64,000 nt of DNA from NCBI GenBank assembly GCA_963754335.1, contig CAVWFQ010000010.1, forward strand, positions 1,550,001 through 1,614,000. Direction: 5' to 3'. Origin of the DNA: JBBSDP01 sp963754335 (GTDB lineage: Bacteria; Planctomycetota; Phycisphaerae; Tepidisphaerales; Tepidisphaeraceae). Numbering within the stretch: the stretch's first letter is position 1; each line of letters starts with the position of its first letter. This document shows, piece by piece, positions 21,852 through 31,950 of this stretch. The notes beneath the pieces are model-generated. The model did not search any database, was not told the origin of the DNA, and saw nothing but the letters and a program-made list of their open reading frames with translations. A program made the position numbers and the translations under genes.

Positions 21852-23696
21852 GCGACGAAACATCCATTTCCCCGGATCCCGGGAGAATGACGGTGCTGAC
21901 CCAGGCCTATTGCGACGGCACGTTGACCGAAGCCGAATCGGAGCAACTGGAACATTTACTTCGCGGCGACGAAGCACGGCAGAGTCTTTTCCTCGCCCGC
22001 GTGGACCTGCACGCCCGGCTCTGCTGGGAAGCCGGTCATGGTTCATCGTCGACGGATCCGGTGGTAATTACGCCACGATCTCAGCATGCCGGCGACGTCC
22101 GCAACGACGAAACGTTAGCGAGCCGCGACCGTGAGGGAGCGATGGGTTCGCACACCACGGAAAGCCGAAGTTTTTGGAATTCCTCGCTCCCTGACGGTCG
22201 CGGCTCGCTACGCACAATCTCCGAACGACAAACGTGTGGAAACTCAAGCCCTGAGGGAGCGGTGTGCGTGGAACCACAAACACCGCTCCCTCACGGTCGC
22301 GGCTCTGAAGTGTGGTGGCATACGACGACGCTTAAGCTCATGGCAACGGCCGCTGCGATCGCCTTCGTCGCTCTGGCGGGAACTGTGATTCTCCGACGCC
22401 ACCAAGGCAAACCTTCGTCCCTCCCGACAGCGTTAAAATCGCTCGCGCCTGCGCCGACCGGCAGCGTTACCGTGGAGCACGCCGCGGGGCTTTCAGACGA
22501 ACAAGCGAACGGATTCCAGACCGGCAGGGTCCTGCGGGCCGGAGTGGTCGATCTGCCGCAGGGTGTCATTGAGCTCGCCTACGACAGCGGCGTCCGATTG
22601 CTCCTCGAATCTCCCGCCAAGCTCGAATTGATCGACGGTCAGCGGGCTTTTCTCCATACCGGTCGTCTCACGGCGAAGGTGCCCCACTCCGCGATCGGAT
22701 TTGTTGTGGATACATCGCGAGCGCGAATCAGGGACCTGGGTACGGAATTCGGCGTTGAAGTCCGATCCAAAGGAGCAACGCAGGTGCAGGTCTATGAGGG
22801 GAAGGTTGACGCAGGAATCAAAGACGCGACCGGGCAGGAACTGGGGATCGATCGACTCACGTCCGGTCAGGCGTTGGCCTTCGCTTTGAACAAAGAACCG
22901 CTCAATTTCGCGCCGCAGCGTTTTCTTCGCAGCTTTCCTCTTTCTCAGCGGCGACAGCATCCTTTGACGCTCGCCAATCGTCCGCAAGTTGAAACGATGC
23001 GCGTCGTGCGGCTTACAAAGGCCCCGCATATCGATGCAGACTTAAGCGATTGGGACCTGGGCAATGCCTTTACGAGCCGCTGCACCGATCCGGATGGCGC
23101 AATATTACATTCAGGGGATGATCGCCTGCGACGATCGCCGTCTCTATGTTGCCGCCCACGTCGGCGACCCCGCGCCGATGGCCAGCATGGTGGATTACGA
23201 CCAAGAGCCGGACTACTTCTGGACCGGCGGCGCGATCGTGCTTCGCATGGCCGCCGGCGGCTCATTCAGTTGGCCGCTGGATGCGGTCCGACCGCGCGAC
23301 CCCGCTGCCGGTAACGCGCGCCTCAGGGATCTCAGTGATCAAATTTCCCACATGGGAATGTGGTATTCCAAACGTCTGGGTCGGGCAGAGTTGGTCATGC
23401 AATATGGCATGGATTGTCACGGCCAGGTGCTGAACCCGGAAGGATGGGAAGGCGCGTTTCACGCCGACTCAGACGGGCTCGGCTATACGATGGAGTATGC
23501 AATCGATTTTTCCCTGCTGCACGCAGCCGCCCCGCGACCGGGCAATATCTGGCCGGCCAATTTGATCGTTCACTGGAGCGATGGCGCGGGGCGTACCTGC
23601 ATGGGCCAGTTGACGGAAATTGCGAATCTTCGCGAGCAGTCGTTCAACGCCTTCAGGGCGAAAACCTGGGGAAAATTAAGGTTCGAAGATCGGTGA
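21848..23696 (+). CDS. Transmembrane FecR-domain sigma regulator with CBM9-like C-terminal domain (one frameshift)
   Basis: About 616 residues from GTG 21848. Order: N-terminal cytoplasmic helical region (TEAESEQLEHLLRGDEARQS) as in anti-sigma-like partners; a low-complexity linker made of a palindromic repeat (residues about 86-155); one membrane helix (MATAAAIAFVALAGTVIL) at about 163-182; a FecR domain (GFVVDTSRARIRDLGTEFGV; VQVYEGKVDAGI) at about 230-340; a CBM9-like domain (KAPHIDADLSDWDLGNAF; CDDRRLYVAAHVGD) at about 385-610. One extra base at about 23,085-23,101 splits the CBM9 part. The domain layout suggests that the outside CBM9-like module senses a ligand and signals through FecR to the cognate sigma factor. 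Confidence 0.85.
22118..22305 (+). repeat. Palindromic element (CCGCGACCGTGAGGGAGCG type) inserted in frame in the FecR gene
   Basis: Arm GCGAGCCGCGACCGTGAGGG (22,118) pairs with an inverted arm at 22,185-22,208 (23 of 24 positions), and a second inverted pair follows (about 22,252-22,270 and 22,284-22,305, CGCTCCCTCACGGTCGCGGC). All is read in frame as Arg/Gly/Ser-rich peptide (SRDREGA, LPDGRGS, LPHGRGS). It lies between the cytoplasmic domain and the membrane helix, where length is probably tolerated. Confidence 0.8.
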
Positions 23697-23778
23697 AAGG
23701 CCCTGCAACGATTCCTGTACGATTCTCTATTGCTTCCATGCACCCGCTGAACGATCAATCGAGGGAGACCAAAATCTA

Positions 23779-26700
23779 ATGACGTTTTCCTGGCGTCGAG
23801 CAAAAAGTGATTTCATATCCAGCGTGGCATGGGCGATCGCGATCACCGCGCTAGTTTACGGATACTTGCCAGCGTTCGCGGCAGAACCGCAGTCTTCTCC
23901 AATTGTCGCGGCTGACATCGACCCGGCGAATTCGGCCACATGGTCAAACGGAACCAGTTTCCCCCTTAATCAATCGCAACTGAGCGAATTGCTCTCAAGC
24001 GTTGGTCCTGGCGCAAAATGGCCAGCGACGAACCGCCCCGATATTGCCGGCGGCAGCCAGACGATCATTTCCACCTCGTTTCGACTCGCCTTCAAAACGC
24101 CGCATCAGATCGGCAGCGCAACGATTGAATTCGATTCCGTCGAAGGCGCCGCGGTGACCGTTGGGGTTCTGAAGGCTAACGCCCTTTACCCCGGTGACCC
24201 GAACAAACCCGCCGACTGGGATGCGGTCGCGACGACCGGGAACCACGGACGCTTCGATTGCATCTTCTCTCCCGGATCGTCTCCACGCGCCCTGCTCTGT
24301 ACAGTCACGAAAGCGGGCGCGCCGCCGACGTTGCGACGATGGCACTTTGACGAGCGACGGCTTCACAACATCACGCCATATGCTCTGGCGCAGGGCGAAC
24401 AGGCGCCGCTGGGAAGTCCACCAGCGAATATCGTGAGCGGCGGCGCCTGGCAAAACGCCGGGATGGACCGCGAAAAAAAGGTCGAACGCCATCCAATTAC
24501 CGACATTGAACCCTCCTGGCTGATTCTGAATTGGCCGACTGCGCAATCTCCGGCGCTGGTGCGCCTGCAGGGAAACGTCGGCGTTTTCAAGCTGCTCGCC
24601 TTCACGGGCAGCTCAACTGAGAATCCGGCGCTTGCCAACGAGGATCGATGGAAAAATCTTCCCTTCACCGAGTTGGGCCGCGAACCCGCGGGGGACGGTC
24701 AAGAATCGATCCTCATCGCGTTGCGCGGGAACTTAACCCGTGCAATCAAGCTGGAAATCGAAGAGCCCCGGCCGAAGGGCTCGCAGATCGTGAGCGTCAG
24801 CGAATTCAGCGTGTGGACCGATCTCAAGGATCAACCGGTTCCCCCGCCTCCATCGCGCGAAGAACATCCGCCGATCACAATCGAATACGAAGTTCCGCAG
24901 GACTGCGAAATGGCCATGGTGGTTGACGATGACAAAGGCCATCGCATTCGTAACCTGTTCGCGCAGGAGGAAAGAAAGGCGGGCAAGCATGTCGCCTATT
25001 GGGACCTGACGGATGAAGACGGGCTGCTGGCGCCGCCGGGTATTTATCACTGGCGCGCGATCTGATGCGCCGCCGCTGCACCTTCGCTACGAATTCACGG
25101 CATATCCCAACGTGGAATCGCACTCTCCGCAAAGCACGCCATGGCCGCGCGGCCCGCGCGACGGCTTCCTCGCCAATCATGCGGATCTGTCGGCGATCTG
25201 CGCCGTCGGCGACAAAGTCTATATGGCGGCCGGCGGCACCGAAGGGGGCCATGCCCTGCTGGAGGCGGATCTCGACGGCGCAAAACTATGGGGACAAGGC
25301 GACGGAGCCAGCGCCCTTTTCACCGACGGCAAAACGCTGTTTATCCGATGGGACGACGCCGTCACTCGATTGGACGCCGAGAAACACGAGCGCAGGCCGC
25401 TATTTACGATCAGTCCATCGCCGGAGCGGAAGGGGCAACTTGCCGGAATGGCGGCTCAGGACGGGAAGATCTATGCGGCATTCCATGGTGCGCCGCCATA
25501 TTTCGAAAATGCCGCCCATACCGGACTTGTCGATATCGACAACTGCCTGCCGAAGCTTCGCGCCAAGATACCCCGCACCGATAACCGCAATATTCCGCTC
25601 CTGCCGCAGCGCGATTTCATGAGCCTGTTTCGCCTCGGCGGATACATCGCCAGCGACGATCGCTGCATGCTCTCGCTCGAAACCGAGGATGGCGTCGAAC
25701 GGCGACAGTACATCCTTCTTTCCTTCAACCGGCCGGTTCCCGTGGGAAGTCTGATTTTTCCGGCTCCGGAAGCGGGTGATCATCAATTTTCGGTCGGCCT
25801 TCTGAAGGCCGATGCGCCTTATCCTCCGCGTGTAAAGCGCGACTCCGACTGGGTGGAGCTAAAGACTGCTTCAATCGGCCCCTGGAACTGCCTGGCGGCT
25901 CCCGCCAATACCATGACCCGGGCAATCCGGCTTCGCTTTGCGGCGGCCGGCGACGCGCTCTCGGATCAGCTTGAGGCCGATTCCAAAGAACATGATGACG
26001 CTGGCCTCGGCGAACACGCCGCAGCTGACACCGGAATTCCTGGCGCAGCCGACAAGTGGAAAGGCAGCATCGACGGCATGCGAATTCTGCAGCGGCGCTT
26101 CGAAGCTGCCGACGGCGCGACAGTCGCCACCAACAGCGGAGCATTCGACCCCAAAACCGGAGAATGGGACGCAAAACGAACAGCCGTACTCAGCCCCAAC
26201 GCGCCGGCGATCTATGCGATGCAATGGCCGACTCCGCAAAAGTTGCGGGGATTATCGATCAAGGAAATCGACGGGGCGGAGACGGAGATCGAAGTTTACA
26301 CCGGTACGGATTCGAAGATCAATATCGAGTCCGCAACCGGATGGAAGAAGGTCGCGACCTACAAGCAGGAACTTCGAAACTACTACGAACCTGACATCAC
26401 GAATACCGCCCGTGCGCGATACATGGACGGCCTGGCCGATTTCGGCGACGAGTATGAGACGCGCGCCGTCCGCCTTCGCGTCATCAAACCCTGGAGCGAA
26501 AAGAACGGCTATCCCGCGGGCGTTCGAATCGATCGCGGCGGACGCACCATCGACCCTAAACGCTGCCACATCTACGGAGTCATCGCCCTTCGATATCTTG
26601 GCGGCGAACCCCCTTCCGATCCGCTCTTTACGCAACGGCTGGAAATTCACAACGCCGAAACCGGCAAGCTGGAGAGCGAACTCCCCTATGCCGGCGACGG

Positions 26701-29013
26701 AGACATTACTTTTGGCCCGGACCATCGCCTGTATGCGATCTCCGGCAAGAAGATCGTTCGCTTCGACGAGGCGATGAAAGCCACGACCGACTTCATTCCC
26801 GAAGGGCTGGAAAATCCACGGCTCCTCGCGTTTTCACAGAACGGTCAGTTACTTGTCTACGATCACGGCAAAACAGAACGCGTGGTGCGTGTTTACGATG
26901 CGGCCGGAAAATTCTTGCATCTGATCGGCAATCCTGTGCCGCGCGTGGCCGGGCCGTACGATCCGACGAGCCTGGGAAACGTCAGCTCGATTTCCGTCGA
27001 TAAGGCCGGCAGTGTCTGGATGACCTATCCACAGGAAAACCCGCGCCGCTTCATGCAGTTCAAACTTGACGGCGCTTTCGTTCGCGAATTTCTCGGTAAC
27101 ACCAACTACGGCGGCGGAGGAGTGCTCGACCCCTACGACCGACGCCGACTCTATTTCAAGGACATGCTGTTCGACCTCGACTGGGATAAGGGAACCAGTC
27201 GGATCAAAGCGCTCATGTCGCTGAAAGCGGAAGAGGCCAGCATTTGGTCCGACGGAAGCTTTCGGCGGGACATGGGGCCGGTGGTGACGCATGGCCACCG
27301 ATACATGGTTTCCATGCCGCCGGGCACCACACCGACCCAGCCGATCGGCGCCGTCCTGGTCTATGACGAAAAGACGATGACGACGCACCTGGCGGCGGCC
27401 ATGGGAGCCGCAAAAAGTTTTATCTATTTGAAGCGCCCGGAATTCCTCGACGCCCTCGGCGGAAAGCCGCTGGGAGATTTCGATTTCATCTGGTGCGACC
27501 GCAACGGCGATGGCGTCGTTCAACTCGACGAAGTGCAATTCTTACCGCATACCGATGCGCGGGGGCCGCTTGGACTTTTCCAGGGCGATTTGTCCGTGAC
27601 GGCAGGACAGAGCCGATACGAGGTCGAAAAGTATCTCCCCGACGGCACGCCGCAATATGCCTGCAAAGACGCTGGTTTTGCCGCGCTCTATCATCTCGAT
27701 AACGGCAACTGGTTTCGATTCGGCGAGCGCGGTTCGGCGCAGGATCCCGGTGTCAACGAGGTGGTTGACAGCGCCGGCCAACGCATCTGGAGCTATCGCG
27801 CTCACCTCGGCATGGACGGGCTTTTTGTGCCGCCGTGGATACCCGGCGTGGAGCAATTGCAATTCGGCATCTGCGGCCACGCAACCGCGAGCGGTGACCT
27901 GGGCGAATTCATCGTCATCAACGGAAACGACGGACAACTCAGCATCTGGACCGCCGACGGATTTCTCGCCGGGCACATCACCCTGCACATGCGCGATGCT
28001 CGCGCGACTGGCTGGCCCGAGGAACACGCGCGGGGAACGAGCCTCGATCGGCTTACCCTCGGGCAGGAGCATTTCCACGCTTACTTCTGCAAATCCGAAG
28101 GGGACAACCATTTTTATCTGGTCGCCGGCGGCAATCACATCAGCCTCATCGAAGTGGACGGTCTGGAGAATTTCCACCGCATCAACGGGACGATCGACGT
28201 AACTCAGGACGTCCACGCGAAAGTGCGGGCGTGGCACGCCGCCCGAGTCAAGACCCAGATTTTCGCCAGAGCGCCCTGATCGCATGCCCGAAAGTGATCA
28301 CAAAAACGCCCGGCGCGATCGATGAAACACTCTGGGGACAACCCGCCTCGATCGAAGATCTTGCAACGTTTCGCACGGCTCACGACGAACGTTATCTGTA
28401 TCTCTCCTGGCGCGGCGGCGGGCTGTTCAAGAACGGCGGCGACGATTTTCACCGTTACTTCAAGACCGGGGCGGCCGTCGATTTCATGCTCGGGACAGAT
28501 CCCAAAGCGAATTCGGATCGCTCCGAACCAGCCGCCGGCGATCTTCGCCTTCTCGTCACGATGGTCCGGGGCAAGCCGGTCGTTGTGCTCTATCGTGCGG
28601 TTTCTCCCGGCGCTTCCGCAGAGCAGGCGTGGCAAACCAGCACGCCCGCCGGTGGAACGACGCATTTCGATCAGGTCACACTGGTGCAGGACGCGTTGGT
28701 CACTTCAAGAATCCTGGATGGGTCGTTTCGCTTCGATCTCACGATTCCCCTGGCCGACCTCGGTATCACCGTGACGGAGGGGATGCAACTCAAGATGGAT
28801 TGGGGCGTCCTCTCCACGCGCGACGGCGATTCCACGAGCGGCCGGCAATACTGGGCCAATTCCACCGCGGTGGGCGTTGCCGATGAGCCGACCGAAGCAC
28901 GCCTTGAGCCGGCGCTATGGGGTCATATGCGATTTGTCGATCCGCTGAGTGACAGTGGATTGGGCGAGCATAAGAAGAACAGCTCGCCGGCGGATGAACT
29001 CGAAGAGAAGTAA
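23779..29013 (+). CDS. Giant secreted protein: discoidin-like, FlgD-like Ig, NHL propeller, CBM9-like tail (two frameshifts)
   Basis: About 1,745 residues from ATG 23779 behind GAGGGAGA; signal peptide around AWAIAITALVYGYLPAFAAE. Order: discoidin-like N-terminal region with repeated FSVGLLKADAPYP-type blades (one near residue 135, another near 675); a FlgD-like Ig domain (AGKHVAYWDLTDEDGLL); an NHL/propeller part (VVRVYDAAGKFLHLIG; EF-hand-like DRNGDGVVQLDE); a C-terminal CBM9-like domain (DERYLYLSWRGG; AGDLRLLVTMVRGKPVVVLY). One extra base at 25,051-25,065 (GGCGCGCGATC) and one lost base at about 28,225-28,265 split it into three frames. The tail is paralogous to the divergent 17.2-21.1 kb protein. 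It lies 82 bases after the FecR gene, probably in the same transcript. Confidence 0.82.
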
Positions 29014-29027
29014 GGTTTACTTTTCAC

Positions 29028-29070
29028 GCCGGGTCCTGTGGACCCGGATCCGATTCCACAGGACCCCGCG
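29028..29070. repeat. Hairpin repeat, family C (GGGTCCTGTGGACCC)
   Basis: GGGTCCTGTGGA at 29,031-29,042 is inverted as TCCACAGGACCC at 29,055-29,066, with an inner palindrome GGGTCCTGTGGACCC. It sits between convergent genes and could act as a bidirectional transcription stop, though no T-run follows. A related copy lies at 58,651-58,682. Confidence 0.65.
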
Positions 29071-29091
29071 TGCTGGGGTAGCGTTGGGAGT

Positions 29092-29715
29092 TCACTTCGT
29101 CGTTGTGGGCACTGACGTCGGAATCAGCCCAACGGTGACGTCGAGGTTGACGATGATCATCGCCGGATGGGGACCGATGACCTCGAGGCCGGGGGCGGCG
29201 ACGGCTTCAACATCAATGCCGTTGCGATTGATCTGGCGTGGCCGCCAACGATACGGACCGGGGTGGATGCGGGAGTAGTCGTCACTGAATTTCCCATGGT
29301 GTGAACCGGTCGTCAGATCGCCGACGGCAGCGCTCAGTTCATAGGTCTGGCTCAAGTCCGGCGCAAGTTTTACCGGGCCATCGCAAGTTAACGAGAGGTC
29401 GCGTCCATCCAACTCGATATGAAGTTGCTTCGCTAACCGGTCTGCCACTGCACCGAACCAGGCGTCACGTTCTTCATCGCTGATTTTTCCGTCTCGATTC
29501 CTGTCCATCTGATTGAGTTGGAGCATCACCTGGCGTTCTTCGCAACGAAAACGATAGATGACGTGAATTCGGCCCGCCTCAATGTAAATCTGCAGGATCC
29601 GATCGACGTGATCGATGGGCGATTCGTGGGCGCGAAGCGCTGGGGTAAGCGATGTGACGACCGCCAGCGCTGTGATCGCGATCGTCCGCGCGATGCTGTT
29701 GAGCTTGATCGTCAC
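29092..29715 (-). CDS. Secreted EF-hand-containing hypothetical protein
   Basis: 207 residues from GTG 29715, whose first bases overlap the TGA of the upstream HEAT gene (GTGA). Signal peptide about 30 residues (IARTIAITALAVVTSLTPALRA). One canonical EF-hand loop is visible, DRNRDGKISDEERD, at about residue 70, preceded by a helical region VDRILQIYIEAGRIHVIYRF. The rest is beta-rich. Proteins of this form resemble the extracytoplasmic N-terminal part of HupE-like transporters, as in the 15.8-17.0 kb gene, but no membrane domain follows here. Calcium binding is inferred from the loop only. Confidence 0.75.
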   Translation of the reverse strand: MTIKLNSIARTIAITALAVVTSLTPALRAHESPIDHVDRILQIYIEAGRIHVIYRFRCEERQVMLQLNQMDRNRDGKISDEERDAWFGAVADRLAKQLHIELDGRDLSLTCDGPVKLAPDLSQTYELSAAVGDLTTGSHHGKFSDDYSRIHPGPYRWRPRQINRNGIDVEAVAAPGLEVIGPHPAMIIVNLDVTVGLIPTSVPTTTK

Positions 29716-31628
29716 GGTTTCTCTCCCGCGGCGATGGCGGCATCCAGCGTCGGCCGCAGATTCGCGGAATCGAGGCCGGAGTTCAGTAGTGCATCGACAA
29801 ATGGCGCGTTTCGAAGCGCGACCAGGACATCGTGATACTTCCGCGGATTCGCGGCCGCTGCGGCGCACGTCGCCCCGAAAAGGATCGCCGTATCCGTGGT
29901 GGCCAGGGCCTGGCCGATAACCGGATGATCGTGGCCGGTCTGCGCGAGCATGATGAGCGCGGTCATCTGCGCGACGGCGGTTCCCCGGTCATACGCAGCC
30001 TGGAGGCTCGCGTCCCCATCGGGTTCGTGCAATTGGATTTTGCCGAGCGCGACGATCAGGCGCGCCATGTCGATCGATTCTGAATAGGCCGGCTTCCCCT
30101 TCTCATCGATCGGCGACTTGAAATATTTCTCCGGCTCGCGATCCAGATTTTCCAATGTCTGACGGATGGCCGGCGTATCGAAATGGCCCATCGCCCAGAT
30201 CGCCTGGATGCGCAACTGCATGGGCGCGGTCGCATCGATGGACATCGCGATCAAGGTTTGTTCGCCACCCGTGATCTTTCTTCGGGCGATAACCCCCATC
30301 GTTTGCTCGACGACCATGGCGCTGGAGTCGTTATTCAGAAGCTGCAGCAACAGCGGATCGGCTTCATGCGTTGACGTCTTTTCCAGCGCGAGCAGCAATT
30401 TGACGCGGACGACGGGATTCTGCTCCTTGCCCAGCCAGCGGATCAGGTAAGGGACCGCGCGCGGATCGCGCGATTCGCCGAGGGTATCGATCAACGGAGG
30501 CTCCGCGTCCTGCGTCCGCCTGGCGATCTCCAGCGTTCGTTCAGTCGCCCGCGGCTCTCCCTTGACCGACATCGCGACGAAGGCCGCGCCGAGAACGCCA
30601 TCGTCCGGCACGTCGAAAGCCCGAAGCAACAGGTCGCCGCGACTGGACCAGGTGGCCCTGGATGCAGTGAACAGAATTTCACGCCGAGCTGCCGCGGAAC
30701 GACTCCGGTTGAACAGATCAAGAATCGCCGCCCCGACATCCTGCCGATCGAGCCACGATTCAGCCGCGATGGCGATCTTCTGCTGGACCAACCCGTCCTC
30801 TTCATGCCGAGCGGCGAAGATGATCGCGCTGGCGGTAGCGTCCGAAGGCAATCGTCCGCATGCGACCGCCGCCTCCGCTCGCGCCGAAGGAGCGCCATGC
30901 CCGAGGGTTGCAATCAGGAAATCCGATGCGCCACCCGCCCCCACTTCCCCCGCAAACCGCGCCAGCGCCGCGACGGCTTCGGGATTGGCCAGAATTGCCT
31001 GATTGGTGGCCAGTTGGCTGACAATGTCACCGAGCTCGCGCAGATATTGCCGCTCATGGCCAACGCGCGCCCAGAACCCCCAGGTCTGCCAGATGAGAAT
31101 CAACGGGCCGATTTGCGGATGCTGAGAAGTTCCCTGCTCGCGCATCCACTTCATGGTTGGCAACGGAGCGGCGCGAACCATCGCCTCGGGAAGCTTTGAC
31201 GGCCAGGTGGTCAGCGAGAGCGATTTCCCGATGAGTTGCTGGTCGGCGATTCCCGCGGGCGTGTAATAGAACCGGTAGGCCGACGGATCGTAAAGCTTGA
31301 GCACTTCTCGGTTCGATCGCCGGCTCTGGGCGGCCAGGGAAATGACCTCAAGCAGCGCACTGTTGCGATGAGGGTGTGCTTCATCGATGTGGCGTGCACA
31401 TTCGATGGCAGCGTCGATCCCCAAATCGGCCGTCATCGTGACATAGGCCCCCGCATCCTTCCCGGCATCGGCTTCGGCAATCATCTCCGCAACGTTTTCA
31501 CGGATCGCGGCCTCGTTGGTGCTTTCAAGAGCGCTGGCCGTTGAAGTGGTGATGAAAATCGCCAGCACGACACTAAGATTTTGAAACTGCCGGAAGTTGG
31601 AGCGGCCGGCCCAGGCGAATGAAATCAT
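29712..31628 (-). CDS. Secreted HEAT-repeat protein
   Basis: About 638 residues, one intact frame. ATG 31628 is chosen because AAGAGGAAAA precedes it and a signal peptide follows (SVVLAIFITTSTASALES); the frame extends nine codons further up. The middle and C-terminal parts consist of helical pairs typical of HEAT/PBS repeats, e.g. AVPYLIRWLGKEQNPVVRVK, then TMGVIARRKITGGEQTLI and QAIWAMGHFDTPAIRQTL. These are protein-interaction scaffolds. It is followed by the EF-hand protein with a four-base overlap, so the two probably work together. No enzymatic motif is seen. Confidence 0.8.
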   Translation of the reverse strand: MISFAWAGRSNFRQFQNLSVVLAIFITTSTASALESTNEAAIRENVAEMIAEADAGKDAGAYVTMTADLGIDAAIECARHIDEAHPHRNSALLEVISLAAQSRRSNREVLKLYDPSAYRFYYTPAGIADQQLIGKSLSLTTWPSKLPEAMVRAAPLPTMKWMREQGTSQHPQIGPLILIWQTWGFWARVGHERQYLRELGDIVSQLATNQAILANPEAVAALARFAGEVGAGGASDFLIATLGHGAPSARAEAAVACGRLPSDATASAIIFAARHEEDGLVQQKIAIAAESWLDRQDVGAAILDLFNRSRSAAARREILFTASRATWSSRGDLLLRAFDVPDDGVLGAAFVAMSVKGEPRATERTLEIARRTQDAEPPLIDTLGESRDPRAVPYLIRWLGKEQNPVVRVKLLLALEKTSTHEADPLLLQLLNNDSSAMVVEQTMGVIARRKITGGEQTLIAMSIDATAPMQLRIQAIWAMGHFDTPAIRQTLENLDREPEKYFKSPIDEKGKPAYSESIDMARLIVALGKIQLHEPDGDASLQAAYDRGTAVAQMTALIMLAQTGHDHPVIGQALATTDTAILFGATCAAAAANPRKYHDVLVALRNAPFVDALLNSGLDSANLRPTLDAAIAAGEKP

Positions 31629-31950
31629 TTTTCCTCTTACACCTCTTACACCCATTAACTTCAGCTTACGGTCCCGTTGTCGCCTGCTCCGAGGAAATCA
31701 TGAGCGTTGGAGCGCGACAGAATCGGCGACAGAGTTTCTTCCCCCTCTCCCAGTACTCTGGGGTACTCTGGAGAGGGTTGGGGTGAGGGTCATCCGTATC
31801 GCGCGTTAAGGACCCTCACCCGCGCCCTCTCCCGGAGTACCGGGGAACACCGGGAGAGGGGGAGATTTTTCCGACCGCCGAATCTGTCACGCACCCATGA
31901 GCATCGCCAGCACAACATGCGATTTGTTCCAGTGCCGGCCCGCTCTTACG
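31629..31950. other. Divergent intergenic region holding a repeat pair
   Basis: 322 bases between the HEAT gene (minus) and UbiD (plus). About 120 bases are occupied by two inverted copies of repeat family A. Nothing else is recognised; promoters for both genes must lie here. Confidence 0.5.
31741..31863. repeat. Repeat family A, inverted pair (CCCTCTCCCGGTA)
   Basis: One element at 31,741-31,790 ending GGGGTGAGGG and its inverse at 31,811-31,863 beginning CCCTCACC, each with an internal hairpin CTCTCCC/GGGAGAG. Same family as at 42.2, 49.2, 50.8, 54.0 and 63.8 kb. Confidence 0.85.

Noticed and set aside
29028..29070. Rho-independent terminator
   Set aside because: A strong hairpin, but with no T-run on either strand, and a relative lies at 58.65 kb inside a gene; better called a dispersed repeat.
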